From: Saussurea involucrata
Taxonomy: Eukaryota > Streptophyta > Magnoliopsida > Asterales > Asteraceae
Assembly: GCA_033807775.1 (NCBI GenBank)
Contig: CM066312.1
Location: forward strand, 27,687,696-27,751,695
DNA length: 64,000 nt
Direction: 5' to 3'
Shown here: positions 21,817-32,094 of the stretch, piece by piece
Numbering within the stretch: position 1 is the stretch's first letter
Layout: every line of letters begins with the position of its first letter
Translations under genes and position numbers: made by a program
Notes under the pieces: generated by a model
What the model was told of the DNA's origin: nothing
Database searches by the model: none
Seen by the model: only the letters and a program-made list of their open reading frames with translations

Positions 21817-24804
21817 CTATGGTGAAAATCGCCACTGAACCTTCACTTGTCTGATTTCATTATTCCGCAAAACCTTTACTTTACGGTCAACAATGGCTTC
21901 AGGTTCTTCCACATAATTCAACTTTTCATCAACTTGTATGTCGGGTAGAGAAACTGCCTGATCTGGTGTAACCAAACACTTTCGAAAGTTCGATATATGA
22001 AACGCGTTGTGAATCCTGCTTAACTCGGGCGGAAGATCCAACCTGTATGCTACTTCACCGACCCTTTCTGTAATTGCAAACGGTCCAATGTACCTCGGGC
22101 TCAGTTTACCTTGTTTCCCAAATCGGATGAATCCTTTCCAAGGCGAGACTTTTAACATCACAAAATCTCCAACTTCGAATTCTAACGACTTTCGGCGTCG
22201 GTCGGCGTAGCTTTTCTGTCTGTCTTGAGCCACTTTCAATCTTTCCCGAATCTGAGTAATTTTATCCGCGGTTAACTGAACTATATCTGGCCCCACTAGC
22301 TGTGTCTCTCCCACTTCGTTCCAACACAAAGTGGTTCGACATTTTCTACCATACAAAACTTCAAACGGTGCCGCTTGAATGCTGGAATGATAATTGTTAT
22401 TGTAGGCAAATTCGATCAATGGTAAATGCTTATCCCACGATCCCCCAAAATCAACAATGCAAGCCCGGAGCATATCTTCTAATGTCTGAATCGTTCGTTC
22501 ACTCTGATCGTCAGTTTGAGGATGATATGCTGTGCTTAATTTTATATGCGTCCCCATTTCCTTTTGAAAACTTCTTAAGAATCTTGAAGTAAAACGACTA
22601 TCACGATCAGAAATGATCGAGATTGGAACTCCATGTCGAGTTACTATTTCGTCAATGTACAATTTAGCTAATCGTTCCAATGAATCAGTTTCCTTTATCG
22701 GTAAAAAGTGTGCAGACTTCATCAACCTGTCGACTATCACCCAAATAGAAACAAATCCCTTCGGAGTCCTTGGTAGCTTTGTGATGAAATCTGTAGTAAT
22801 CTGATCCCATTTCCACATCGGTATTTCTAATCGTTGTAACTGACCAAACGGCTTTTGATGTTCAATCTTTACCTTCTTACACGTAGTACAACCTTCCACA
22901 TGTTGAGCAATACTTCTTTTTATTCCCGACGACCAATAGAATTGATTTAGGTCTTTGTACATCTTATTCGTACCTGGATGAATAGAGAATCGAGATTGAT
23001 GAGCTTCTTGTAGTACACGATCACATAAACCACCCAAACGAGGCACCCAAATTCTGTTCCCCAGACACAATAACCCACGATCATATTTCACTAGCAATGC
23101 TGATAACCCCACTAACCGTTCTGATTTCAAATATTCTTCCTGATAGGCTTCTACTTGACACTTCTTCAGTTCGTCGAAAATGTTAGGTAGAAGCTCAGTT
23201 CGTAGTGCAATGGCTTTTATTGTTCCACTTCTTTCTTGACGACTCAGCGCATCAGCTACCACGTTCGCCTTTCCCGGATGATAAAGGATTTCACAGTCAT
23301 AATCATTCACCAATTCTAGCCATCTTCTTTGCCTCATATTTAATTCCTTCTGATCAAAAAGATGTTGGTGACTCTTATGATCGGTATAAATTTGACATTT
23401 AGAGCCGTAAAGATAATGTCTCCAAATCTTCAACGCGAATACAACTGCTGCCAGTTCCATGTCGTGTGTAGGATACTGTCTTTCATGATCTTTTAACTGA
23501 CGAGAAGCATAAGCAATAACCTTTCCATGCTGCATAAGTACACATCCCAATCCCAGTTTGGAAGCATCACTATAAACAACAAAGTCTTCGGAACCTTCCG
23601 GTAGTGACAAAATCGGCGCACTGCAAAGTTTCTCTTTCAATACCCTGAATGCTTCATCCTGTTCTGCTTTCCATTCAAACTTTAGATTCTTTCGAGTCAG
23701 CTTAGTCAAAGGCGTCGCGATACGAGAGAAGTCTTTTATAAACTTTCGATAGTAGCCGGCTAAACCCAGAAAACTACGTACTTCGGTTGGCGTTCTCGGC
23801 GGTTCCCATTTTTCAATCGCTTCCACTTTCATCGGATCCACTTGAATGCCTTTCTCGAAAACTACATGCCCCAGAAACTGAACTTCTCGTAGCCAGAATT
23901 CACATTTCGAAAATTTAGCATACAACTTTTCTTTCTTCAATAACTCCAGAATCAAACGAAGATGTGGATACTTGTTCTTGATCGTGCGCTTATTCAGTTC
24001 CCGGTAGTCAATACACATTCTCATCGAACCATCCTTCTTTTTCACAAACAAAACTGGTGCTCCCCACGGTGAAGAACTAGGTCTGATGAAACCTTTATCT
24101 GAAAAATCCTGCAGTTGTGTCATCATCTCTTTCATCTCTGGAGGTGCCAGTCGATACGGTGCACGAGCAATAGGAGCGGCTCCAAGAATCAGATCTATAC
24201 CAAACTCTACTTGTCTAACGGGCGGAAGGCTAGTCAAATCTTCCGGAAAGACTTCCGGAAATTCACAAACAACCGGAATATCTTCCAGTTTATTCTTTTC
24301 TAGCTTAGTATCTATCACATAAGCTAAGTAACTCGGGCAACCTTTATTGATACACTTACGAGCTTTCAACAAAGAGATAAGACAAGACTGATGATTTATA
24401 CGGTCGCCATAAATCACTACTGGTCCCTTCTCAGGTAGAACAACATTTATCAACTTCTTATCACAAACTATATTAGCCTGAGTCTCAGCTAACCAATCCA
24501 TTCCCACTACCACATCAAACTCGATCAAGGCTATAGGAAATAACTGAATCGGTACTCCACACCCTTCTATATTTATCACACAACTATCAAAAATCTCTTT
24601 AACGGATACTTGACTATCATTTGCAGTTTCTACCATTAAAGCATGATCTAACACTCTAGGCTTTAAACGCAGATAAGCAGCAAATGTAGGAGACACGAAC
24701 GATCGGTTTGCATTGGAGTCAAATAACACTTTAGCACGTGTAGAGTTTATTAAAAATGTACCTGTAACCATATCCGGAGTTTCCTCTGCTTGTTGTGCTG
24801 TCAT
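21817..24804 (-). CDS. G2 unit B pol: 995-codon open frame without the RT catalytic core
   Basis: One open frame holds all pol domains. Protease is at residues ~1-150, with VLFDSNANRSF in place of DSGA. The RT start is ~190-280 (APYRLAPPEMKEMM, SSPWGAPVLFV, RMCIDYRELN). NKYP then joins HLRLILELL directly, so the KIDLRSGYHQ and FIDDIL motifs are gone (99 residues). RNase H is ~390-500 (YSDASKLGLG, TDHKSHQ) and integrase ~590-900 (HPGTNKMYKDL, CTTCKK, VDRLMKSAHF, ISDRDSRF, YHPQTDD). The chromodomain-like tail is cut at VQWRFSP by a net four-base insertion near 21825. Family members make Gag-Pol as one chain. Here the first Met of pol is internal and gag is in another frame. It cannot reverse-transcribe by itself. 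Confidence 0.88.
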   Translation of the reverse strand: MTAQQAEETPDMVTGTFLINSTRAKVLFDSNANRSFVSPTFAAYLRLKPRVLDHALMVETANDSQVSVKEIFDSCVINIEGCGVPIQLFPIALIEFDVVVGMDWLAETQANIVCDKKLINVVLPEKGPVVIYGDRINHQSCLISLLKARKCINKGCPSYLAYVIDTKLEKNKLEDIPVVCEFPEVFPEDLTSLPPVRQVEFGIDLILGAAPIARAPYRLAPPEMKEMMTQLQDFSDKGFIRPSSSPWGAPVLFVKKKDGSMRMCIDYRELNKRTIKNKYPHLRLILELLKKEKLYAKFSKCEFWLREVQFLGHVVFEKGIQVDPMKVEAIEKWEPPRTPTEVRSFLGLAGYYRKFIKDFSRIATPLTKLTRKNLKFEWKAEQDEAFRVLKEKLCSAPILSLPEGSEDFVVYSDASKLGLGCVLMQHGKVIAYASRQLKDHERQYPTHDMELAAVVFALKIWRHYLYGSKCQIYTDHKSHQHLFDQKELNMRQRRWLELVNDYDCEILYHPGKANVVADALSRQERSGTIKAIALRTELLPNIFDELKKCQVEAYQEEYLKSERLVGLSALLVKYDRGLLCLGNRIWVPRLGGLCDRVLQEAHQSRFSIHPGTNKMYKDLNQFYWSSGIKRSIAQHVEGCTTCKKVKIEHQKPFGQLQRLEIPMWKWDQITTDFITKLPRTPKGFVSIWVIVDRLMKSAHFLPIKETDSLERLAKLYIDEIVTRHGVPISIISDRDSRFTSRFLRSFQKEMGTHIKLSTAYHPQTDDQSERTIQTLEDMLRACIVDFGGSWDKHLPLIEFAYNNNYHSSIQAAPFEVLYGRKCRTTLCWNEVGETQLVGPDIVQLTADKITQIRERLKVAQDRQKSYADRRRKSLEFEVGDFVMLKVSPWKGFIRFGKQGKLSPRYIGPFAITERVGEVAYRLDLPPELSRIHNAFHISNFRKCLVTPDQAVSLPDIQVDEKLNYVEEPEAIVDRKVKVLRNNEIRQVKVQWRFSP

Positions 24805-26002
24805 CTGAAATGCACGACCCCTTTGTTCTTGGTGGCTCTAATCTTGGTACTACCGGTCTGACAACCGCTGGTTTCCATGATGTACCCACTTGCTGTATTC
24901 TTCCCCTCGAACAATCAGACTGAATGTGATCCGGAGAATTACATGAGAAACAAAACCGCGTCACTCGACAGTCTTTAACAACATGCCCGGTTTTCCCACA
25001 CCCAAAACAAACCCGAGAATCAACTTGACAATTTCCATGGTAGATACGATTGCATTTCGGACAAGGTCTTTCCGCTGGTCGGAAAGGTGGACGGCTATCA
25101 AATCGTTGAAACCTGGGCTTCTTCGGATCATACTGCGGTCCTTCCCACTTTCTTTCCCCCACACCTTTATCACTAATACTTCTCCCTTTATCCTGCACCA
25201 CGGTTTCCGCGGCGTCTACTGCGGCGGAGAAAGTTTCTGGTCCTTTTGCAATCACAAAACTTCTAACTTCTGCATTCAATCCGAAGATAAACCTTTCAAT
25301 CTTCATTGCCTCCGTGGCAACGTAGTATTCCGCGAAACGAGACTTTTCCAAAAAACGAGCGGTGTAGTCCCGAACTGATAGATTCCCTTGCTGCAAGTTC
25401 ATAAACTCCCCCTCCAGTTGTTTAACCGCTGCATGAGGACATAATTGTTTCCTGAAAGCTATCACGAATTCTTTCCAAGAGTAAGTAGAATATATATCAG
25501 ATCCTCCCGAGGAAATATGAGCTTCCCACTAGTATAGGGCATCGCCTTTCAACATTGCAGTTCCATAGAGTACTCTATCCTCTTCAGCACATTTACTAGT
25601 CTTGAAGATAGCTTCTATTTCTTTCAGCCACCTCATAGCTTTCACGGGGTCCCTGTCTCCTGCGTAGGTCGGAGGCTTACAACTTAGGAACATTTTATAA
25701 TCACATTTCTTCACCACTGGTACGACAGTAGGTGTAATGGGCATCTCCTCTTCATGAGTAGGATCTGGTCTTTCTGTTTCAGTATTATGAGTTTGGTTGA
25801 ACATAACTTGGATATTGGCTTGTAATCTTCCCATTTCAGCTGCTAAGTCGTCTCTTGTAACAAATTCCGTGCCGCGCCCCTGAACTCTTCCTCCAGTTCT
25901 GCCTCTACCTCTTTCTCCCCCTCTTCCCCTTGCCCCAACTGTTGGATTTGTCCAATTAGGATTTCCTCCTCCCCGATTCGTTTGTCTAGTACCGCTTGCC
26001 AT
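24805..26002 (-). pseudogene. G2 unit B gag, broken
   Basis: ATG is at 26002-26000. The first part, 26002-25529, has a Gly/Arg-rich start (RGRGGERGRGRTGGR) and the capsid-like domain. TAG near 25529 (TGG in relatives) is shared with unit A. The second part continues from 25465 with NLQQGNLSVRDYTARF, GKRKW-like basic segment and knuckles CPKCNRIYHGNC, CFGCGKTGHVVKDC (complete) and CFSCNSPDHIQSDC. The frame shifts at RTKGSCISDD just before the protease, so gag runs to 24731 out of frame with pol. Confidence 0.88.
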
Positions 26003-26250
26003 TCTGTAGATTCAAACAAGGTTACCATACACATAAGCACATACCCCATATAACAAGGTATTCCAGTTCAACATGTACCTGTAAGATCACAATTACACTG
26101 GCCAGGTGTAAATCTGAAATTACCTTACATGTTGTTCCTTCTACCTTTTTATATTTAACACCCCAAGGTTCTACAATAATAGGGACATCCTACTTCATAT
26201 GCAGTTTAAGTCTAGGTACAGATACTAATACCTAAATCCCTTAAACTAGG
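26003..26250 (-). other. G2 unit B 5' leader
   Basis: Noncoding leader with the TGGCCA-loop hairpin at 26092-26113, 149 bases from the PBS. Confidence 0.75.
26092..26113 (-). promoter_or_regulatory. Leader hairpin with palindromic TGGCCA loop (G2 unit B)
   Basis: The minus strand has stem TTACAC, loop CTGGCCA, stem GTGTAA. Its function is inferred only from its position and recurrence. Confidence 0.5.
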
Positions 26251-26262
26251 ACTCTGATACCA
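26251..26262 (-). other. G2 unit B primer-binding site
   Basis: TGGTATCAGAGT on the minus strand, two bases from the LTR at 26265. Confidence 0.88.
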
Positions 26263-26264
26263 TC

Positions 26265-27994
26265 TGTAACAACCCGGTTTCTAAATAGATAACAAATAAC
26301 ATACATTGCCTAACATCGTTACATAACAAAGATACATCATATATCAAATGAGGTCCTTTAGTCTTTACAACCAAAATATGGTATTTCGTTACAACTTTTC
26401 GCTAATTACATACATGATATTTAGTAATGAAACTATAATTACAAAACTCATCTTAGTCTTCAAATCATAAGTCTTCACAAAAGCTATCCACTGATTATTT
26501 CTCTTACTTGCTCTTATCCGATCCACGCCCTGGAATACATATTTAAAACAAAATGAGGGTTAGACCTAAAGGTCTAGTGAGAAAATCCCTGTTTCTTTGA
26601 AAATCCTTTGCACACCACCATTCACATAATACAAACACAATTACTGGTTATGACTCAATCATCATGTATTTTCCCATCTCATTCTCTTGGCCATATTAGT
26701 TGGTTGCAAGCCAACTAATAAATTAACTTCGTTGTACGACAATTACAGCCAACAACGCTGTACGAATATTACAGCCAACACACCGGTCCTAAGCCCGGCC
26801 AACGTATTCTCGTATAGTAGAATACTCATGTAAATACAATATCTCAATATATTATGTTTCAGACATAAGCACATAATCACACCATCTATTAGATTCCCAA
26901 TCCGAAACATAAATGTATTCCAGTTTAAAAATGTTTTAAAAGTAAAACTCACCTGTTTGCTTATCAAAAACTCTTTCAAGTCTTTTCCACAAAGAATTCT
27001 GCTTTCACCTTCGATTCACAGTATCTGAAACAAACAGATACATATATCTTTTTACCAAATAGAACACATAAGTCTTACTAAAGCTAGGAACTCTAAAGAA
27101 CTCCAATCCTCAAATGTTACCCCCAAACACGAACTTAAGTCGAGTGCACAGTACATTTAGTCTTCATTCACTCCCTGTCCAATAACTAACAATACATAGG
27201 TTACTGGAAAGTCAAAAACATCTAAACTCTCAAACTTGACCAAACAGCTAAAGTTCCCGGACAACCCAAACTTCCCGGATAACACAGACTATCCGGACAA
27301 CACAACTATCCTGTAAACATCAACTTTTCAGATAACATAACCAATCCGGATAACACAACTATCCGGATAGCGTGAACAATCCGGGTAACATCCGGACTCC
27401 AAAGCAATCCAGACACTATCCGGTATCTCATGTCAACCGAAAACTTAATGAAAAGAGAAACTTACCGGGTGAGACTCGTCCGGACACCATCGAAAAGGGA
27501 CTACCCGGACACTAGCAACAAGATTACCCGGACACATTCGAGTTATCCGAAAACTACTGACTGTTCATCACTTTTTACCCAGAAATCGACTGGAATTACT
27601 ACCTGAAGTGAAATCGATGATTCTAATCCGATAGGAACTATCTACTAACAATTACCAACAAAAAATACAAAGCAACATACCTTTATTCCTCTTCCAAGTA
27701 CACCAATTTGAGCTTTAACCTAACTTTCCTTCTTTTCTCCTTCTTGCTCTCTCAAAACACACACACACACACACACTGGAATGATTCTGGATATTTGCAG
27801 ATAATGAAAATATCTGAATATCCGAAGGGATATTATCTAACCATATTTACCCTCTAAACCTTAAGCTTTCCATTAATGACCCAAAACACCCTTAACTCCT
27901 AAATTAACCCAAACTTACCCTAAACATCAATTATAAAGTTAAATAAATTTAACGGAACTAACATTTAACTAACGAACTTACCCGGGGTATTACA
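26265..27994 (-). repeat. G2 5' LTR, complete
   Basis: 1730 bases, TGTAACAACC to GGTATTACA, followed by TSD TTTAC (27995-27999). It contains a CCGGACA cluster at 27255-27560 and a CA tract near 27755-27776. It is the only complete copy of this end of G2. Confidence 0.93.
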
Positions 27995-27999
27995 TTTAC
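27995..27999. other. Right TSD of G2 (TTTAC)
   Basis: Matches 11493-11497. The sequence after it (GTACATGACA) continues X2 as in the empty site of X1. Confidence 0.92.
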
Positions 28000-29286
28000 G
28001 TACATGACATAAATAAATCCATGTTAGGACCGTAGCGGTTCATTTCAAAGAAGTTGTTTAGTATGCTTTTGCGTTTTGTTAATAACTTAAATTGTGATGA
28101 AATAGTTTTCAATATGATATTCATATGTGGGATGAGTGTGTCCATTTTTGCACAACTACCGAGTAGATAGTAGTAGATTTTGTGCGTACAATTAAATTGA
28201 TATGAAAACCTTTGTGTTGAAAATTTCTATAAAAATGTTTCGATTGGCATATTTGTTAAGTTTTTCACTTGAAAACCTTGAACTCATTAGAACCTTGGGA
28301 AGGTTAAGTAACCCCGGTTAAAAGTAAGCGTGTGGGGAACTTCGACAGTGGAAGGCTGAGTATTTTAAGGCGTGTTGGTACCGTAGACCAAGTAGTGTTG
28401 TTTGCAGAGTCGGCGTATTTTGTAACTGGAAGGTTAGACTCGTGGTATTTCCTGTTAATATTGGTGGTAATCGTCTTGTTGGCGACTTTGTTTTGGTTCT
28501 TGGTCAATTTTTTCATAAGGGATGTGTAAGACCCTTTATTCACCATATTGATAACCTTGGTTTTATGGGGGACGTTCGACGAATGGTACTCGTGTGTGGA
28601 GTACTGCAGTGGTTTGAATCTTGGTGGTATAGTTAGGTGCGAACTTTGGATTTTAAGGCCATGAACCGTCAGTGTATTTGGAGTGTTGTAGTCCAATATT
28701 ATAGGACAATCGTATTGCTTGTAGCGATTTTAAGAAGGTCAGATTATGATAAGTGGATTTAGTAGGACGACTTTCCTTGAATGGTAAAAGAATTTGCAGA
28801 TTGGATGTTTGGTAAAGGGATGTATTATGGGAGTTGTGTAATCTTTGGGTCAAGGATGACCAACTATTTTAGGGTCTAATTATACCCGTTAAAGTTAAGT
28901 GACAACCTAGTGGGGGGAACGGTCGAATTTGGAAATTTTATCGGTTTCAGTGGTGATCGTACCGTGGATTGGTTGGAGAAAGGATTTAAAAGCGTGTACA
29001 TCATGACAGACTGGGAGTCGGGATTTGCTACTTGAGAAGTATGGATCACCTAAGGTTGGGAGGTAACTAAGGTCTTGTGGTCAGAAGCTACTCTAGTAAT
29101 TTAAGTGTTCACTAAGATGTAAGTGTAATGTGCCTGAGTGGGCATTCGTTCTGAGTATCAACAAGACGTTTGTCATAGCAGTTTTGTTGAGAAGGAAAAA
29201 TTCGAATTTCGGTTGAAAGTTGAGGGAACATGGAAAGTGTTGGGCTCAATAACCATTGGTTGTATGAGAACTAGATTTCGAGGACG
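28000..29286 (+). mobile_element. X2, right part
   Basis: Continues X2 after G2 and parallels X1 8856-10155 closely. It ends TTTCGAGGACGAAAT and joins X3 at 29287 with about 26 bases missing compared with the X1/X2 junction: the PPT-like tract and the first six LTR bases. No intact ORF. Long minus-strand open frames here are not conserved coding sequence. Confidence 0.78.
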
Positions 29287-31042
29287 AAATACCCGGAAAA
29301 TTCCATGTATGTAAGATTCTAAGTCATATGCAAATTTTGTCATTATTATAGTCTTAATAAGTAAATTACGGATTATATGTAATTGGTTATGGAAATGGTT
29401 AAGAAATTGGATGAGAATATCATTTCCTGCCCTTCTCGACTGCCACCCAGTCGGGACCGAATGGACCCAGTCGAGCAAGATAGAGATCGCTTGATCTGTG
29501 GGTTAGAATGGCCCAGTCGGGAAAGACTGGACCTGGTCGGTCACATTTCTGATCCTCATAAAACCCGATTTTCAGCCTCCTTATTCATTTGTTCTCTTCA
29601 CCAAACCCTATCCCCTCTCTTCCAACTCGATCCAAACCCTCCCATTTCACCAAATCAAAATCTCTAAGTTCATCTAGAAGATTAAGAGCTAAATATTCAT
29701 GTTTTGTGGGTGGAAGATCATCATCTTCATCTTCTTCATCATCTCCTTACCATTGTTGACCATATTTTGGGGTTTTCTTAGAAACCAACTAGTAAGTCAT
29801 TCTAACCATTTCTAAACCTTTGTTATTGTTAATACCTTTCATTTTAACCTTATAGAACACCTCTCTTGATCTATCTCTCATATTATGGGTTTTGACCTAT
29901 TTTAGGTATTTTGGGAGATTTGAGATCTTGACAAGATTTGTACGGATCAGATTTTGGGGAGTTACTCTTGGTGTATTTTAGGTTGTTTATGACCTAAACA
30001 AGATTTCTAGTGATGGATGTTTATGGATCTAAAGCCTTCACCAAGGAAGCTCAAGATTGGGGAGTGAAAATGTTGTACATGCCAAAAATGTTATTTTCCA
30101 AGTATTTGTGTGTTTTACTTAAAATTATCAATTGTTGACTTATTTGGTAAGTTTGACTCTTTTGAAGTGTTTAACTTTATAAAGTTTGTAAAACACCCAT
30201 ATTTGGGATTTTGGATATTTTGATGTGTAGAAATCATAGTTATGTCCTTAAATGATTTATTGCTCAAATGGAGCTTATTCAATGGTTTAATCATGTGTGT
30301 ATAATTGATTTTATAAACCATTTGTGAAGATGCACATTTTTGTGTCATGAGTCGTTTTGAGAATGATAAGAGTATGAGCCCATTTTGGGAACCCATTGGT
30401 ATTAATCCGTGACGAGTTTTGGGTTAATGATGATTTTGTGGTATACGTTTACCTAAACGAAGTTTAAATTCATTTTATATTTTGAGGACCGTTATTTATG
30501 GGTCTAATGGGTTTTGAGCATTTTGCTCGGTTTTGACTTTAATGGAGTTTTGGGGACATCTTGTCCAATTTTGATGGCTCAATGTGGAGTCTTATTTATG
30601 GTTTGCATTTGTTGCAACTTATTGCATTTTACTGCATATTATTGATATTTACATGCTAGGGTGCTTTAGTCATTCCGGGATGGGCATGTAATTGAAGACT
30701 GTATTGCATTAGATCAACAGACACGTAAGTCAGTTTTTATTTGATGGTCTACTGGGTGTTGCAGGATTTGACCGGGCCCCATGTTTTATGACCATTACTT
30801 TTCAAGGGTACACTAGGAGGGCTGAGTTCGGTTGAGCTGTCATGATTGCCGGGCGTTTATGACCTTCGCCATGTCGAGGCAATGCCATGGTTGTAACCCC
30901 GCTTGTGCCGAGCCTTTGGTGGTATTCATGTTAATATTTCGCTAAGGTCAGCTGTCTCTTTGGGTGTGTCGTGAAAGGAGTCGTAGGGACACTTGAGATT
31001 TTATGTCGTGAAGTGTCATACGATTAACGTTGTATAAGTGGC
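29287..31042 (+). repeat. X3 LTR, left part
   Basis: Begins ACCCGGAAAATTCC, i.e. without the TGTAAC start. It follows X1/X2 to about 30214, apart from a ~50-base deletion at 30061, then differs from them. C1 is inserted at 31043. The LTR resumes at 57945. No gene is supported in it. Confidence 0.78.
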
Positions 31043-32012
31043 TGTTGATCCAAACCCTCAGTGATTTGATAATGACCCTCTCTTATATACTTAGTGAAAA
31101 ATTGTAAGTAAACAATATGTATCAGAGTTTCACTATCGCTGATAAGTACTAAGATCTTACAGTACTGCTGATAGGAACTCTCACTCTTTAGATTAAACAT
31201 TCAGCGAAACTGTTCACCATAATACTCTGAGTCTGTTCAGTACTTATGGTGATCGCTGATAAGTTAGTTGTTTACTTATGATCCCTGAAGACAAGTTTCA
31301 CGTTAACATAGGTTTTACGCTGAAGTCGAAGATCAAGCTCAAGAACCAGCGACAAGTCTCCTGATGAACTGATGCGGATCAACGAAGACTCAGATTTGTC
31401 CACTCAACGTGAAGTATCAAGTACAAGACTTTAGCTATCGCTGAAATTCTATCATTCGCTGATAAAGAATGATAGATCGCTGAATCAACGAAAAGCTGAT
31501 CATAAAGTCCTCCGTACAAAGTACTTTTTGTCTTAACCACCCTTGCACGTCTTCGTACGATATGTCAGAAAAAGAACCTCCTTATTGGTCTAAATCGTAC
31601 AACCACTCTGATACTACACTGTTCAAACATGCGGCTACTAAGGTTGTCAACAAAGGTCAATGACATGCAACCAATCAGTTGCTGCCACATGTAAAGTGTA
31701 AACTGCAATGCATTAAATGCATGCAGTATATAAGAAGATGAACTCACTTCATTTTGAAGCAACTTGCTAACTCTGGACAAGTTCATCCTTCTTTTCTTGA
31801 GATAGGTTTTTATTAGTAATTTCCTTCTCTTTCTTAGTGCAAGAAACTTAGTGTTCCAACTTGTTTAGATTTAGGTGTACCCTTATTCTTGTTTTCGCAA
31901 CAAGCTGTAAATTGTTAATGATTTATCAATAAACAATTTAGAAAAGTAAATTCTGTGTGTTTGTATTCCCCCCCCCCCTTCTACAAACTTGTATAGCCCT
32001 TCGGGACCAACA
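31043..32012 (+). repeat. C1 5' LTR
   Basis: 970 bases, TGTTGATCC to GGGACCAACA. It has many TCGCTGA/TCAGCGA heptamers (31130-31500), a TATA box, and a poly-C run near 31970. The copy at 57216-57944 matches its first ~730 bases. Confidence 0.94.
31727..31734 (+). promoter_or_regulatory. C1 LTR TATA box
   Basis: TATATAAG follows an AT-rich palindrome (ATGCATTAAATGCATGCA). The same box is in the other copia LTRs at 57900-57907 and, reversed, 59873-59880. Transcription probably starts about 30 bases downstream. A G-box-like CCACATGT lies ~40 bases upstream (CCACGTGT in the 3' LTR). Confidence 0.7.
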
Positions 32013-32014
32013 AG

Positions 32015-32026
32015 TGGTATCAGAGC
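32015..32026 (+). other. C1 primer-binding site, tRNA-iMet
   Basis: TGGTATCAGAGC two bases after the LTR end. Confidence 0.94.
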
Positions 32027-32094
32027 GGATTTGTTTAATCTCATAAACAAGATCTAGTCTATACTAAGATTTCTCTTCCTTGCTATTTCTGAAA

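Larger units (their letters stand above)
18507..27000. repeat. Unit B of 8.48-kb tandem duplication
   Basis: A near-identical copy of unit A, with 18507 matching 10027 and 19978 matching 11498. Small length differences arise mainly in a CA microsatellite and a few indels. Its right end merges into the complete G2 LTR 26265-27994. Confidence 0.92.
11498..27994 (-). mobile_element. G2: gypsy chromovirus locus doubled by tandem duplication
   Basis: A single insertion flanked by TTTAC on both sides. Without the duplication the element would be about 8.0 kb: two LTRs of about 1.73 kb and an internal region of about 4.5 kb. Now it reads LTR, internal, partial LTR, 1.47 kb of flanking X DNA, LTR, internal, LTR. 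Both internal copies share a 297-bp deletion of the RT core, a nonsense codon in gag and a DSNA protease motif, so these arose before the duplication. Confidence 0.92.

Noticed and set aside
11498..27994. Two separate G2 insertions side by side
   Set aside because: There is one TSD pair only, the middle LTR is truncated, and flanking X DNA is duplicated with the same 8480 offset. Tandem duplication explains all of it.
31960..31980. Poly-C run near the end of the C1 LTR as a special signal
   Set aside because: C2 has a shorter, variable version at the same place. It is most easily explained as a slippage-prone homopolymer.
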